This document shows positions 36,682-44,156 of a stretch of DNA of 64,000 bases, piece by piece. The notes below the pieces were generated by a model, which saw nothing but the letters and a program-made list of their open reading frames with translations, had not been told where the DNA came from and made no database searches. Within the stretch, counting starts at the first letter, position 1; each line of letters opens with the position of its first letter. Position numbers and translations under genes: made by a program. Origin of the DNA: Jejubacter sp036620675 (lineage in GTDB: Bacteria; Pseudomonadota; Gammaproteobacteria; Enterobacterales; Enterobacteriaceae); the NCBI GenBank assembly GCA_036620675.1, contig JAZHEE010000003.1. One strand, written 5' to 3'.

Positions 36682-37659
36682 TCAGGCGCGATCGACCGTA
36701 AAGGCAATCACCTCGCTGAGACTTTCTGCTCCCAGCGCCAGCATAATCAGACGATCGACGCCCAACGCTACGCCGGAACAGTCGGGCATTCCCGCTTCCA
36801 GAGCCGCCAGCAAATGATTATCTATCGGTTGCTGCGGCAGGCCCATCGCGGCACGCTTACGGTTATCCTGCTGAAAGCGCTGACGCTGCTCTTTAGCATC
36901 GGTCAATTCATGAAAACCGTTCGCCAGCTCTACGCCTTTAAAGTAAACCTCAAAGCGCTCCGCCACCCGGTGATCCTCCGTGCTGATCTGCGCCAGCGCC
37001 GCCTGAGTGGCGGGGAAGTGATAAATAAAGGTCGGCCGCTCTTTGCCAATGTTAGGCTCCACCCCGGTCACAAACAGTAGCTGCAACAGGGTATCGCGAT
37101 CTTCTTCGTTATCGGCTACGTTGCTCACATCGAGCCGCGCCGCCACTGCACGCAGTTGTGCCTTATCCGCCGATAGCGGATCCACTTCCAGATAGCGCTG
37201 AAACGCCTGTTGATAAGAGAGCGTTTCGGCAGCTTCACATTCCAGAATCTGTTGCAGCAGATCGTCGACCTCGTTCATCAACCGGTACATGTCATAGCAG
37301 GGGCGATACCACTCCAGCATGGTGAATTCCGGGTTGTGATAACGGCCCATCTCTTCATTACGAAAGCTGCGGCAGATCTGATAAACAGGCCCACAGCCAG
37401 CCGCCAGCAGGCGCTTCATATGGTATTCCGGACTGGTCATCAACCAGAGGGGCGTCCCTTCGCTATGACCGGGGCCGATAAGACGGGTTTCGAACGGGAA
37501 CAGATGGACATCGGTCACCGTGGCCTGACTCATGCAGGGCGTTTCCACCTCTACCACGCCGCGATCGGCAAAAAAACGCCGGATTTCCGACACCAGCTTC
37601 GCGCGTTTCAACAGATTAGGAACCGGGGCGCCAGGCTGCCAGGTCGCCGTCTCGCTCAT
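36682..37659 (-). CDS. epmA: EpmA, EF-P (R)-beta-lysine ligase
   Basis: Class II lysyl-tRNA synthetase paralogue without an anticodon domain; it attaches (R)-beta-lysine to Lys34 of EF-P. The start MSETATWQPGAPVPNLLKR at 37659 gives 325 residues, the E. coli length. Class II motifs: FFADRGVVEVETPCM (motif 1), CRSFRNEEMGRYHNPEFTMLEWY (motif 2, 20+ residues in all) and GVALGVDRLIMLALG (motif 3). Its substrate gene efp and the aminomutase epmB lie about 5 kb away. Divergent from frdA. Confidence 0.97.
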   Translation of the reverse strand: MSETATWQPGAPVPNLLKRAKLVSEIRRFFADRGVVEVETPCMSQATVTDVHLFPFETRLIGPGHSEGTPLWLMTSPEYHMKRLLAAGCGPVYQICRSFRNEEMGRYHNPEFTMLEWYRPCYDMYRLMNEVDDLLQQILECEAAETLSYQQAFQRYLEVDPLSADKAQLRAVAARLDVSNVADNEEDRDTLLQLLFVTGVEPNIGKERPTFIYHFPATQAALAQISTEDHRVAERFEVYFKGVELANGFHELTDAKEQRQRFQQDNRKRAAMGLPQQPIDNHLLAALEAGMPDCSGVALGVDRLIMLALGAESLSEVIAFTVDRA

Positions 37660-37817
37660 GGGAACGTCTCCAAAAATAAACCAGCCCGGAAGTCTACTCG
37701 CATCTCCTGGACGAAACAAACTTTGGCCAGGGGTTTTCGCCCTTTTTATCCCCAGGCATTTTTTGAGAGCTGCATCATCAAATCCAGTGATAAATAGCCA
37801 GCGATAACCACAAAAAA

Positions 37818-37859
37818 ATCGAACACATCAAATTTCCTTATTAACACCCCGGTTATACT
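37818..37859 (+). promoter_or_regulatory. frdABCD promoter with a candidate FNR site
   Basis: TATACT at 37854-37859 is a good -10; there is no -35 match at 17 bases. ATCGA-ACAC-ATCAA at 37818-37831 has one perfect FNR half-site (ATCAA) and a poor left half, centred at about -41.5 from the expected start, where a class II activator sits. FNR activation of frd is established in E. coli. Confidence 0.5.
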
Positions 37860-37975
37860 ACATTACCCACAAAGGGGCAGGTGAATATGCTGCGACTCAT
37901 GGCTCCCCGCCGCAGTGTGGTCTATACCTTTGGTCAGCAATGCCTTGCGAACGATAAAAATTACGGAGGAATGTC

Positions 37976-39766
37976 GTGCAAACTTTTCAAGCCGATATCG
38001 CTATTATTGGCGCTGGCGGAGCGGGATTACGAACCGCCATTGCGGCGGCTCAGGCAAACCCTGAAGCAAAAATTGCGCTGATATCTAAAGTCTATCCCAT
38101 GCGTAGCCACACCGTGGCGGCCGAAGGCGGTTCCGCCGCGGTAGCTCAGGATCACGACAGTTTTGAATACCATTTTCACGATACCGTCGCTGGCGGCGAC
38201 TGGCTATGCGAACAGGATGTCGTCGATTACTTCGTTCATCACTGCCCCACGGAAATGACCCAACTTGAGCAGTGGGGATGTCCCTGGAGCCGCCGCCCGG
38301 ATGGTTCGGTCAACGTCCGCCGTTTCGGCGGTATGAAGATCGAACGCACCTGGTTCGCCGCCGATAAAACCGGCTTTCATATGCTGCACACCCTGTTTCA
38401 GACTTCGCTCCAGTTCCCGCAAATTCAGCGCTTTGACGAACATTTCGTCCTCGACATTCTGGTCGATGACGGCCACGCACGCGGCCTGGTGGCGATGAAT
38501 ATGATGGAAGGCAGCCTGGTGCAGATCCGCGCCAGTGCGGTAGTCATGGCCACCGGCGGCGCCGGACGCGTTTATCGCTATAACACTAACGGCGGAATAG
38601 TAACCGGTGATGGCATGGGCATGGCGCTAAGCCACGGCGTACCGCTGCGCGATATGGAGTTTGTGCAATATCACCCCACCGGCCTGCCCGGCTCCGGCAT
38701 CCTGATGACCGAAGGCTGCCGCGGCGAAGGGGGCATTCTGGTCAACAAAGACGGTTATCGCTACCTGCAGGACTACGGTATGGGGCCGGAAACGCCACTG
38801 GGTCAGCCGAAAAACAAATATATGGAGTTAGGCCCGCGCGACAAAGTCTCCCAGGCCTTCTGGCATGAGTGGCGCAAAGGCAACACTATCTCTACACCAC
38901 GCGGCGATGTGGTGTATCTGGATCTGCGTCACCTGGGCGAAAAGAAACTGCTGGAGCGCCTGCCGTTTATCTGCGAACTGGCCAAAGCCTACGTCGGCGT
39001 TGATCCGGTCAAAGAGCCGATTCCGGTGCGCCCCACCGCGCACTACACCATGGGCGGCATCGAAACCAACCAACAGTGCGAAACCCGTATCCAGGGGCTG
39101 TTTGCCGTGGGTGAATGTTCCTCCGTCGGGCTGCATGGCGCCAACCGCCTGGGCTCCAACTCGCTGGCCGAACTGGTGGTGTTTGGTCGTCTGGCCGGCG
39201 AACAGGCCATTGAGCGCGCCCGTCAGGCTACCCCCGCCAACGACGCCGCACTGGAGGCGCAGGTTGCCGATATCGAACGTCGCCTGAAGGATCTGGTTAA
39301 TCAGCAGGGCGGTGAAAACTGGTCGAAGATCCGCGACGAAATGGGTCTGAGCATGGAAGAAGGCTGCGGCATCTACCGTACGCCGGAGCTAATGCAGAAA
39401 ACTATCGACAAATTGGCGGAGCTACAGGAGCGCTTTAAGCGCGTGACCATTACCGACAATTCCAGCGTCTTTAATACCGACCTGCTCTATACCATTGAGC
39501 TGGGCCACGGGCTGAACGTCGCCGAGTGTATGGCCCATTCGGCCATGGCGCGTAAAGAGTCGCGCGGCGCCCATCAGCGCCTGGATGAAGGATGTACCGA
39601 GCGCGACGACGTCAACTTTCTGAAGCACACTCTCGCCTTCCGCGAGGCGGATGGCGCCACCCGTCTGGCGTACAGCGATGTGAAGATAACCACGCTCCCG
39701 CCCGCGAAGCGCGTCTACGGCGCCGAAGCGGAAGCCGCTGAGAAGAAGGAGACGACCCATGGCTGA
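37976..39766 (+). CDS. frdA: Fumarate reductase flavoprotein subunit
   Basis: Catalytic subunit of anaerobic quinol:fumarate reductase, facing the cytoplasm. GTG start at 37976 after GGAGGA, 596 residues. The FAD fold starts ADIAIIGAGGAGLRTA; H45 in MRSHTVAAEGG carries the covalent FAD. Active-site segments include HPTGLPGSGILMTEGCRGEGG and a C-terminal cap region. Its stop overlaps frdB by 8 bases. Confidence 0.98.
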   Translation: MQTFQADIAIIGAGGAGLRTAIAAAQANPEAKIALISKVYPMRSHTVAAEGGSAAVAQDHDSFEYHFHDTVAGGDWLCEQDVVDYFVHHCPTEMTQLEQWGCPWSRRPDGSVNVRRFGGMKIERTWFAADKTGFHMLHTLFQTSLQFPQIQRFDEHFVLDILVDDGHARGLVAMNMMEGSLVQIRASAVVMATGGAGRVYRYNTNGGIVTGDGMGMALSHGVPLRDMEFVQYHPTGLPGSGILMTEGCRGEGGILVNKDGYRYLQDYGMGPETPLGQPKNKYMELGPRDKVSQAFWHEWRKGNTISTPRGDVVYLDLRHLGEKKLLERLPFICELAKAYVGVDPVKEPIPVRPTAHYTMGGIETNQQCETRIQGLFAVGECSSVGLHGANRLGSNSLAELVVFGRLAGEQAIERARQATPANDAALEAQVADIERRLKDLVNQQGGENWSKIRDEMGLSMEEGCGIYRTPELMQKTIDKLAELQERFKRVTITDNSSVFNTDLLYTIELGHGLNVAECMAHSAMARKESRGAHQRLDEGCTERDDVNFLKHTLAFREADGATRLAYSDVKITTLPPAKRVYGAEAEAAEKKETTHG

Positions 39767-40508
39767 GATGCAGCAGATGAAAATCGAGGTAGTGCGTTAT
39801 AACCCGGAAACGGATGATGCGCCGCACAGCGCCTGGTATGAGGTTCCGTGGGATGAACAAACCTCTCTGCTGGACGCGCTGGGCTATATCAAAGATAACC
39901 TGGCGGCGGATCTGAGCTACCGCTGGTCCTGCCGCATGGCGATCTGCGGCTCCTGCGGCATGATGGTCAACGGCGTGCCTAAACTCGCCTGTAAAACCTT
40001 CCTGCGCGAATATACCGGTGGAATGAAAGTAGAGGCGCTGGCGAACTTCCCCATCGAGCGCGATCTGGTGGTGGATATGACCCACTTTATCGAAAGTCTG
40101 GAGGCAATTAAGCCCTATATCATCGGCAACTCCCGGACGCCGGAGCAGGGCCCTAACCGCCAGACTCCGGCCCAGATGGCGAAGTACCACCAGTTTTCCG
40201 GCTGTATCAACTGCGGGCTGTGCTACGCCGCCTGCCCGCAGTTCGGTCTGAATCCTGAATTTATCGGCCCGGCTGCAATTACCCTCGCCCACCGCTATAA
40301 CCTCGACAGTCGCGATCGCGGACAGAAAGAACGAATGCCCCAGCTCAACGGTCAGAACGGCGTCTGGAGCTGTACCTTCGTGGGTTTCTGCTCTGAGGTC
40401 TGCCCAAAACATGTCGATCCGGCGGCGGCCATTCAGCAGGGCAAGGTGGAAAGTTCGAAAGATTTTCTTATCGCTACCCTTAAACCCGCCTCAGGGAGTG
40501 ACGCATGA
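39759..40508 (+). CDS. frdB: Fumarate reductase iron-sulfur subunit
   Basis: Carries electrons from menaquinol to FrdA. 249 residues, a few more than in E. coli at the C-terminus. The 2Fe-2S ligands are C58, C63, C66 and C78; the 4Fe-4S and 3Fe-4S ligands are in CINCGLCYAACPQ (about 149-161) and the CTFVGFCSEVCPKHVDP region. It overlaps frdA at its start and frdC at its end by four bases (ATGA). Confidence 0.98.
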   Translation: MAEMQQMKIEVVRYNPETDDAPHSAWYEVPWDEQTSLLDALGYIKDNLAADLSYRWSCRMAICGSCGMMVNGVPKLACKTFLREYTGGMKVEALANFPIERDLVVDMTHFIESLEAIKPYIIGNSRTPEQGPNRQTPAQMAKYHQFSGCINCGLCYAACPQFGLNPEFIGPAAITLAHRYNLDSRDRGQKERMPQLNGQNGVWSCTFVGFCSEVCPKHVDPAAAIQQGKVESSKDFLIATLKPASGSDA

Positions 40509-40900
40509 CAACGAAACGTAAACCTTATGTACGGCCCATGCCGTCTAACTGGTGGAAAAAGCTGGGCTTTTACCGCTTCTATATGCTGCGTGAGGGCACT
40601 GCGGTACCCGCCGTCTGGTTCAGCATTGTGCTGCTAATCGGCCTGTTTTCTCTGAAAGGCGGCCCGGAATCCTGGGAAAGCTTTGTCGGCTTTCTGCGTA
40701 ATCCGATCGTGGTGCTCCTGAACCTGATCGCGCTGGCAGCAGCACTTCTGCACACCAAAACCTGGTTCGGGCTGGCGCCCAAGGCAGCCAATATTATTGT
40801 GAAGGATGAAAAAATGGGGCCGGAGCCGGTGATTAAAGGGCTCTGGGTGGTAACCACCATCGTCAGCGTGGTGATTCTGCTGGTTGCCCTATTCTGGTAA
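40505..40900 (+). CDS. frdC: Fumarate reductase membrane anchor FrdC
   Basis: Membrane anchor that with FrdD binds menaquinol. 131 residues with three hydrophobic helices (about 30-50, 65-85, 108-130). The N-terminus KRKPYVRPMPSNWWKKLGFYRFYMLREGT, of which YVRPMPSNWW is typical, is conserved. Start and frdB stop overlap. Confidence 0.97.
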   Translation: MTTKRKPYVRPMPSNWWKKLGFYRFYMLREGTAVPAVWFSIVLLIGLFSLKGGPESWESFVGFLRNPIVVLLNLIALAAALLHTKTWFGLAPKAANIIVKDEKMGPEPVIKGLWVVTTIVSVVILLVALFW

Positions 40901-40910
40901 GGAGAAAACC

Positions 40911-41270
40911 GTGATCAATCCTAATCCTAAACGTTCCGACGAGCCGGTCTTCTGGGGACTGTTTGGCGCCGGCGGTATGTGGAGCGCCATTGTAGCGCCG
41001 GTCATTATTCTGCTGGTGGGCATTCTGCTGCCGCTTGGGCTGTTCCCCGGCGATGCGCTGGGCTTTGAGCGGGTTCTGATCTTTTCCCAAAGCTGGGTCG
41101 GCCGTATTTTTATCTTCCTGATGATTGTACTGCCGCTGTGGTGCGGCCTGCACCGTATTCACCACGGAATGCACGACCTGAAAATTCATGTGCCTTCTGG
41201 TAAATGGGTGTTCTACGGTCTGGCGGCCATTCTCACGATTGTTACGCTGATTGGCGTTATCTCGCTCTAA
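40911..41270 (+). CDS. frdD: Fumarate reductase membrane anchor FrdD
   Basis: Second membrane anchor, 119 residues, equal to E. coli. GTG start at 40911, ten bases after frdC, following TAAGGAG. Conserved segments are NPNPKRSDEPVFWGLFGAGG and the quinol-site helix with LPLWCGLHRIHHGMHDL. Last gene of the operon. Confidence 0.97.
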   Translation: MINPNPKRSDEPVFWGLFGAGGMWSAIVAPVIILLVGILLPLGLFPGDALGFERVLIFSQSWVGRIFIFLMIVLPLWCGLHRIHHGMHDLKIHVPSGKWVFYGLAAILTIVTLIGVISL

Positions 41271-41278
41271 AATCTTAA

Positions 41279-41299
41279 GGGCCAGCACTCTGCTGGCCC
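41279..41299 (+). terminator. frd operon terminator
   Basis: GGGCCAGCA - CTC - TGCTGGCCC, eight bases after frdD, followed by ACCTTTATG. In E. coli the matching hairpin is the ampC attenuator; here no ampC follows. Confidence 0.7.
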
Positions 41300-41338
41300 A
41301 CCTTTATGTGTCGCTACCGTTTACCCTATTTCTCTCAC

Positions 41339-41653
41339 TCATGAACTCAGCTTCAGGCCCACAATACCGGTCACCACCAGTACCAGACTCAGGATGCGCG
41401 CCGGCGTCGCCGATTCCCCCAGCAGCAGTATGCCGGTTATCGAAGCGCCGACCACGCCAATACCCGTCCAGATTGCGTAAGCAGTTCCCACCGGCAGTGA
41501 TTTCATCGCCCAGGAGAGCAACCCCAGGCTGACAATCATCGCAGAGACGGTAATTACGCTGGGCACCAGACGGCTAAAACCATGAGTATATTTCAGGCCA
41601 ACGGCCCAGATAACTTCGAGTACACCGGCAATAAAAAGAATAATCCAGGACAT
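41339..41653 (-). CDS. gdx: Gdx (SugE), guanidinium exporter of the SMR family
   Basis: Small multidrug-resistance family protein that exports guanidinium ion by proton exchange. 104 residues from the ATG at 41653, which follows GGGAG. Four membrane helices; the conserved glutamate is in the first (MSWIILFIAGVLEVIWAVG, E13), and helix 2-3 includes WAMKSLPVGTAYAIWTGIG. Upstream lies a guanidine-II riboswitch, which fixes its physiological substrate. Formerly called sugE. Confidence 0.96.
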   Translation of the reverse strand: MSWIILFIAGVLEVIWAVGLKYTHGFSRLVPSVITVSAMIVSLGLLSWAMKSLPVGTAYAIWTGIGVVGASITGILLLGESATPARILSLVLVVTGIVGLKLSS

Positions 41654-41674
41654 AACGGACTCCCAACAGGATAT

Positions 41675-41722
41675 GGGGCCGTCCCCTTTCATTTCAGACG
41701 CGCCTGCGGGTCGTCCCACAGG
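41675..41722 (-). promoter_or_regulatory. Guanidine-II (mini-ykkC) riboswitch
   Basis: Two short hairpins on the minus strand, CCTGTGGG-ACGA-CCCGCAGG and GGGG-ACGG-CCCC, each with the diagnostic ACGR tetraloop, separated by 16 bases. They stand just before the ribosome site (GGGAG) of gdx. In this class guanidinium stabilises a loop-loop contact and frees the ribosome site. Confidence 0.9.
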
Positions 41723-41743
41723 GCTATTGGATATAAACGGGCC

Positions 41744-41772
41744 TATAGTGTCACACCGGGGGAGATTTTCAA
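41744..41772 (-). promoter_or_regulatory. gdx promoter
   Basis: Minus strand TTGAAA, 17-base spacer, ACTATA. The transcript would start just before the first riboswitch hairpin. Confidence 0.55.
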
Positions 41773-41792
41773 GCCTATTGATGACATAAAGC

Positions 41793-41817
41793 GCGATACG
41801 ACGCCACGCCGTATCGC
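41793..41817 (-). terminator. ecnB terminator
   Basis: GCGATACG - 9-base loop - CGTATCGC, with flanking AAAG/CTTT that can extend the stem. Follows ecnB on the minus strand. Confidence 0.65.
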
Positions 41818-41834
41818 ACTTTATTCGTCACGGA

Positions 41835-41981
41835 TCAGTTCTGCGCCCGATCCGCGGCGTTAGTGATGATTGAACCGCCCTCTTTCACATCCTCACCGAA
41901 GCCACGGGTGGTATTACAGCCAGCCAGTAGCGAAGAGACCACCATCAGAGAGAAGAGCGCTGCAACGATTTTTTTGACCAT
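41835..41981 (-). CDS. ecnB: Entericidin B, small lipoprotein
   Basis: 48-residue lipoprotein toxin-like partner of entericidin A; in E. coli its transcription depends on sigma S and it promotes lysis in stationary phase. Translated from the minus strand: MVKKIVAALFSLMVVSSLLAGC with the lipobox LAGC (Cys22), then NTTRGFGEDVKEGG and ITNAADRAQN. Same length as E. coli EcnB. AAGGA precedes the start. Too short for routine gene calls but clear by sequence. Confidence 0.93.
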   Translation of the reverse strand: MVKKIVAALFSLMVVSSLLAGCNTTRGFGEDVKEGGSIITNAADRAQN

Positions 41982-42091
41982 AATCGATTCCTTTTATTGC
42001 CAATACACAAGGGACAGCTAGCCAGAGGCCGGCCGTCAGGCGCCACAATGACGGGCCCATCCCAACGGTCTGGCTATAAAATAGAATAGCG

Positions 42092-42127
42092 AAAAACCCG
42101 CCACTTCGACGGTATAAAAAAGTGCGG
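42092..42127 (-). terminator. ecnA terminator
   Basis: Minus strand CCGCACTT - loop - AAGTGGCGG followed by GTTTTTC, directly after ecnA. One bulged base in the stem. Confidence 0.6.
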
Positions 42128-42132
42128 AGGAA

Positions 42133-42267
42133 TCAGTTTGTTGCGCGCTGGATAGCACCACCAAGGTGCTGGACATCCTCACCGAAGCCGCGGAACGTAT
42201 TGCAGCCATTCAGCAGAGTGCTGGCAACCAGAAGCGGGAGCAGAAATCGAATTAAACGGTTCATCAT
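42133..42267 (-). CDS. ecnA: Entericidin A, small lipoprotein antidote
   Basis: 44-residue lipoprotein. Minus strand translation MMNRLIRFLLPLLVASTLL, lipobox LNGC with Cys22, then NTFRGFGEDVQHLGG and IQRATN. The RGFGED core is shared with EcnB and with E. coli EcnA, which is described as antidote to EcnB. A second ATG at 42264 is possible. Order efp-ecnA-ecnB-gdx is that of E. coli. Confidence 0.92.
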   Translation of the reverse strand: MMNRLIRFLLPLLVASTLLNGCNTFRGFGEDVQHLGGAIQRATN

Positions 42268-42327
42268 CCATGCCTTTTGCAAGCAGCGGCGTGATAAGCA
42301 CCACGCCGCGACGAATCTGCGCAGTGA

Positions 42328-42894
42328 TTACTTCACGCGAGAAACGTACTCACCGGAGCGGGTGTCAACTTTGATCACTTCGCCAATCTGTACAAACAGC
42401 GGTACTTTTACCACAGCGCCGGTGCTAAGGGTAGCCGGTTTACCGCCGGTACCCGCGGTGTCGCCCTTCAGGCCAGGATCGGTATCCACGATCTCCAGCT
42501 CAACGAAGTTCGGCGGAGTCACAGAGATAGGCTGACCGTTCCACAGGGTAACGATACATTCCGCCTGATCCAGCAGCCATTTAGCGTTATCACCCACGGC
42601 TTTGGCATCGGCAGCCAGCTGCTCGAAGGTGTCGTTGTTCATGAAGTGCCAGAACTCACCGTCGTTGTAGAGGTAAGTCAGGGTCATATCCATAACGTCT
42701 GCGCCTTCTGCAGAGTCAGTGGATTTAAAGGTTTTCTCAACGCGCGTGCCGGTCAGCAGGCGGCGCAGCTTAACGCGAGCAAAGGCCTGACCCTTACCCG
42801 GTTTGACGAACTCGCTGGATTCAACCGCGTACGGTTCCCCATCCAACATGATTTTAAGACCGCTGCGAAAATCGTTGCTATAGTACGTTGCCAT
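42328..42894 (-). CDS. efp: Elongation factor P
   Basis: Three-domain tRNA-shaped factor that relieves ribosome stalling at polyproline. 188 residues, the E. coli length. Lys34 in FVKPGKGQAF is the residue lysylated by EpmA after EpmB makes (R)-beta-lysine. Domain III ends GEVIKVDTRSGEYVSRVK. Divergent from epmB, with 41 bases between start codons. Confidence 0.98.
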   Translation of the reverse strand: MATYYSNDFRSGLKIMLDGEPYAVESSEFVKPGKGQAFARVKLRRLLTGTRVEKTFKSTDSAEGADVMDMTLTYLYNDGEFWHFMNNDTFEQLAADAKAVGDNAKWLLDQAECIVTLWNGQPISVTPPNFVELEIVDTDPGLKGDTAGTGGKPATLSTGAVVKVPLFVQIGEVIKVDTRSGEYVSRVK

Positions 42895-42935
42895 AAAGGC
42901 CCTCTGAATATGTTAACTGGTAGCTAGCCAAAAAA

Positions 42936-43958
42936 ATGGCACACATTGTAACCCCAAACGCCCCCTCCCGAGAAGATTGGTTATTACAACTTGCCGATGT
43001 AATCACCGATCCGGAGGAACTGCTGCATCTTTTAAATGTAGACCCCGATGAGACCCTGCGGGCGGGATATGACGCCCGGCGCCTGTTCGCCCTGCGCGTT
43101 CCGCGCGCCTTTGCCGCCCGAATGGCGAAAGGCGATCCGAACGATCCGCTGCTGCGCCAGGTTCTGACCGCCCGCGAAGAATTTATCGCAGCGCCAGGCT
43201 TCAGCACCGACCCGCTGGAAGAACAGAGCAGCGTCGTGCCGGGTTTACTGCATAAATATCGTAATCGCGCCCTGCTGATGGTCAAAGGGGGCTGCGCCGT
43301 CAACTGCCGCTACTGTTTTCGCCGTCACTTTCCCTATGCGGAAAATCCGGGGAATAAACGCAGCTGGCAGACAGCGCTCGATTATATCGCCCGACACCCG
43401 GAACTGGATGAGATTATCTTTTCCGGCGGCGATCCGCTAATGGCACGCGATGCGGAACTGACCTGGCTTATCGAACGACTGGCGGCGATCCCTCATCTTA
43501 AGCGGTTGCGTATCCACAGCCGTCTGCCGATTGTCATTCCGGCCCGTATAACCGATGCGCTGACCGGCCTGCTACACAACACGCGCCTGCAGGTACTACT
43601 GGTGAATCATATCAACCATGCCAGAGAGATCGATGATGAATTCCGCGCCGCGATGGCGCGCCTGAAACGGGCCGGCGTGACGCTGCTAAACCAGAGCGTA
43701 CTGCTACGCGGCGTTAACGACAGCGCTCCGGCGCTGGCAGATCTCAGCAACGCGCTATTTGATGCCGGGGTACTGCCCTACTACCTTCACGTGCTCGACA
43801 GGGTTCAGGGCGCTGCCCACTTTATGGTGGACGACGAGACTGCACGCCGCATCGTTCGCGAACTTCTGACCCTGGTTTCCGGCTACCTGGTTCCCCGACT
43901 GACCCGCGAGATTGGCGGCGAACCCAGCAAAACCCCACTCGACCTGCATCTTCCCTGA
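42936..43958 (+). CDS. epmB: EpmB, EF-P lysine 2,3-aminomutase
   Basis: Radical-SAM, PLP-dependent enzyme that converts L-lysine to (R)-beta-lysine for EF-P modification. 340 residues. Radical-SAM cysteines are C120, C124 and C127 in GGCAVNCRYCFRRHFPY. The PLP lysine lies near the C-terminal LTREIGGEPSKTPLDLHLP segment. SFSGGDPLM-like motif IFSGGDPLMARD and HSRLPIVIPARI are conserved. Divergent from efp. Confidence 0.97.
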   Translation: MAHIVTPNAPSREDWLLQLADVITDPEELLHLLNVDPDETLRAGYDARRLFALRVPRAFAARMAKGDPNDPLLRQVLTAREEFIAAPGFSTDPLEEQSSVVPGLLHKYRNRALLMVKGGCAVNCRYCFRRHFPYAENPGNKRSWQTALDYIARHPELDEIIFSGGDPLMARDAELTWLIERLAAIPHLKRLRIHSRLPIVIPARITDALTGLLHNTRLQVLLVNHINHAREIDDEFRAAMARLKRAGVTLLNQSVLLRGVNDSAPALADLSNALFDAGVLPYYLHVLDRVQGAAHFMVDDETARRIVRELLTLVSGYLVPRLTREIGGEPSKTPLDLHLP

Positions 43959-43964
43959 CGCTAT

Positions 43965-43985
43965 ATCCCGGTCACCGGCCGGGAT
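43965..43985 (+). terminator. Hairpin after epmB
   Basis: ATCCCGG - 7-base loop - CCGGGAT, followed by GTTCTTGCC. Weak T-run. Confidence 0.45.
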
Positions 43986-44156
43986 GTTCTTGCCTACATC
44001 GACCCAAACAAAATTTTAACTTTCAATGCGAAATTTTAGCCATCCGTCGCTAACTTGATCTACATCTGTAAAAATACATTAACAATAAGTTATACAAATA
44101 GAGCATCTAACCGCCTCTGGTTAAGGAAAACTTCTGTACCCTAAGGAAGAATAATA

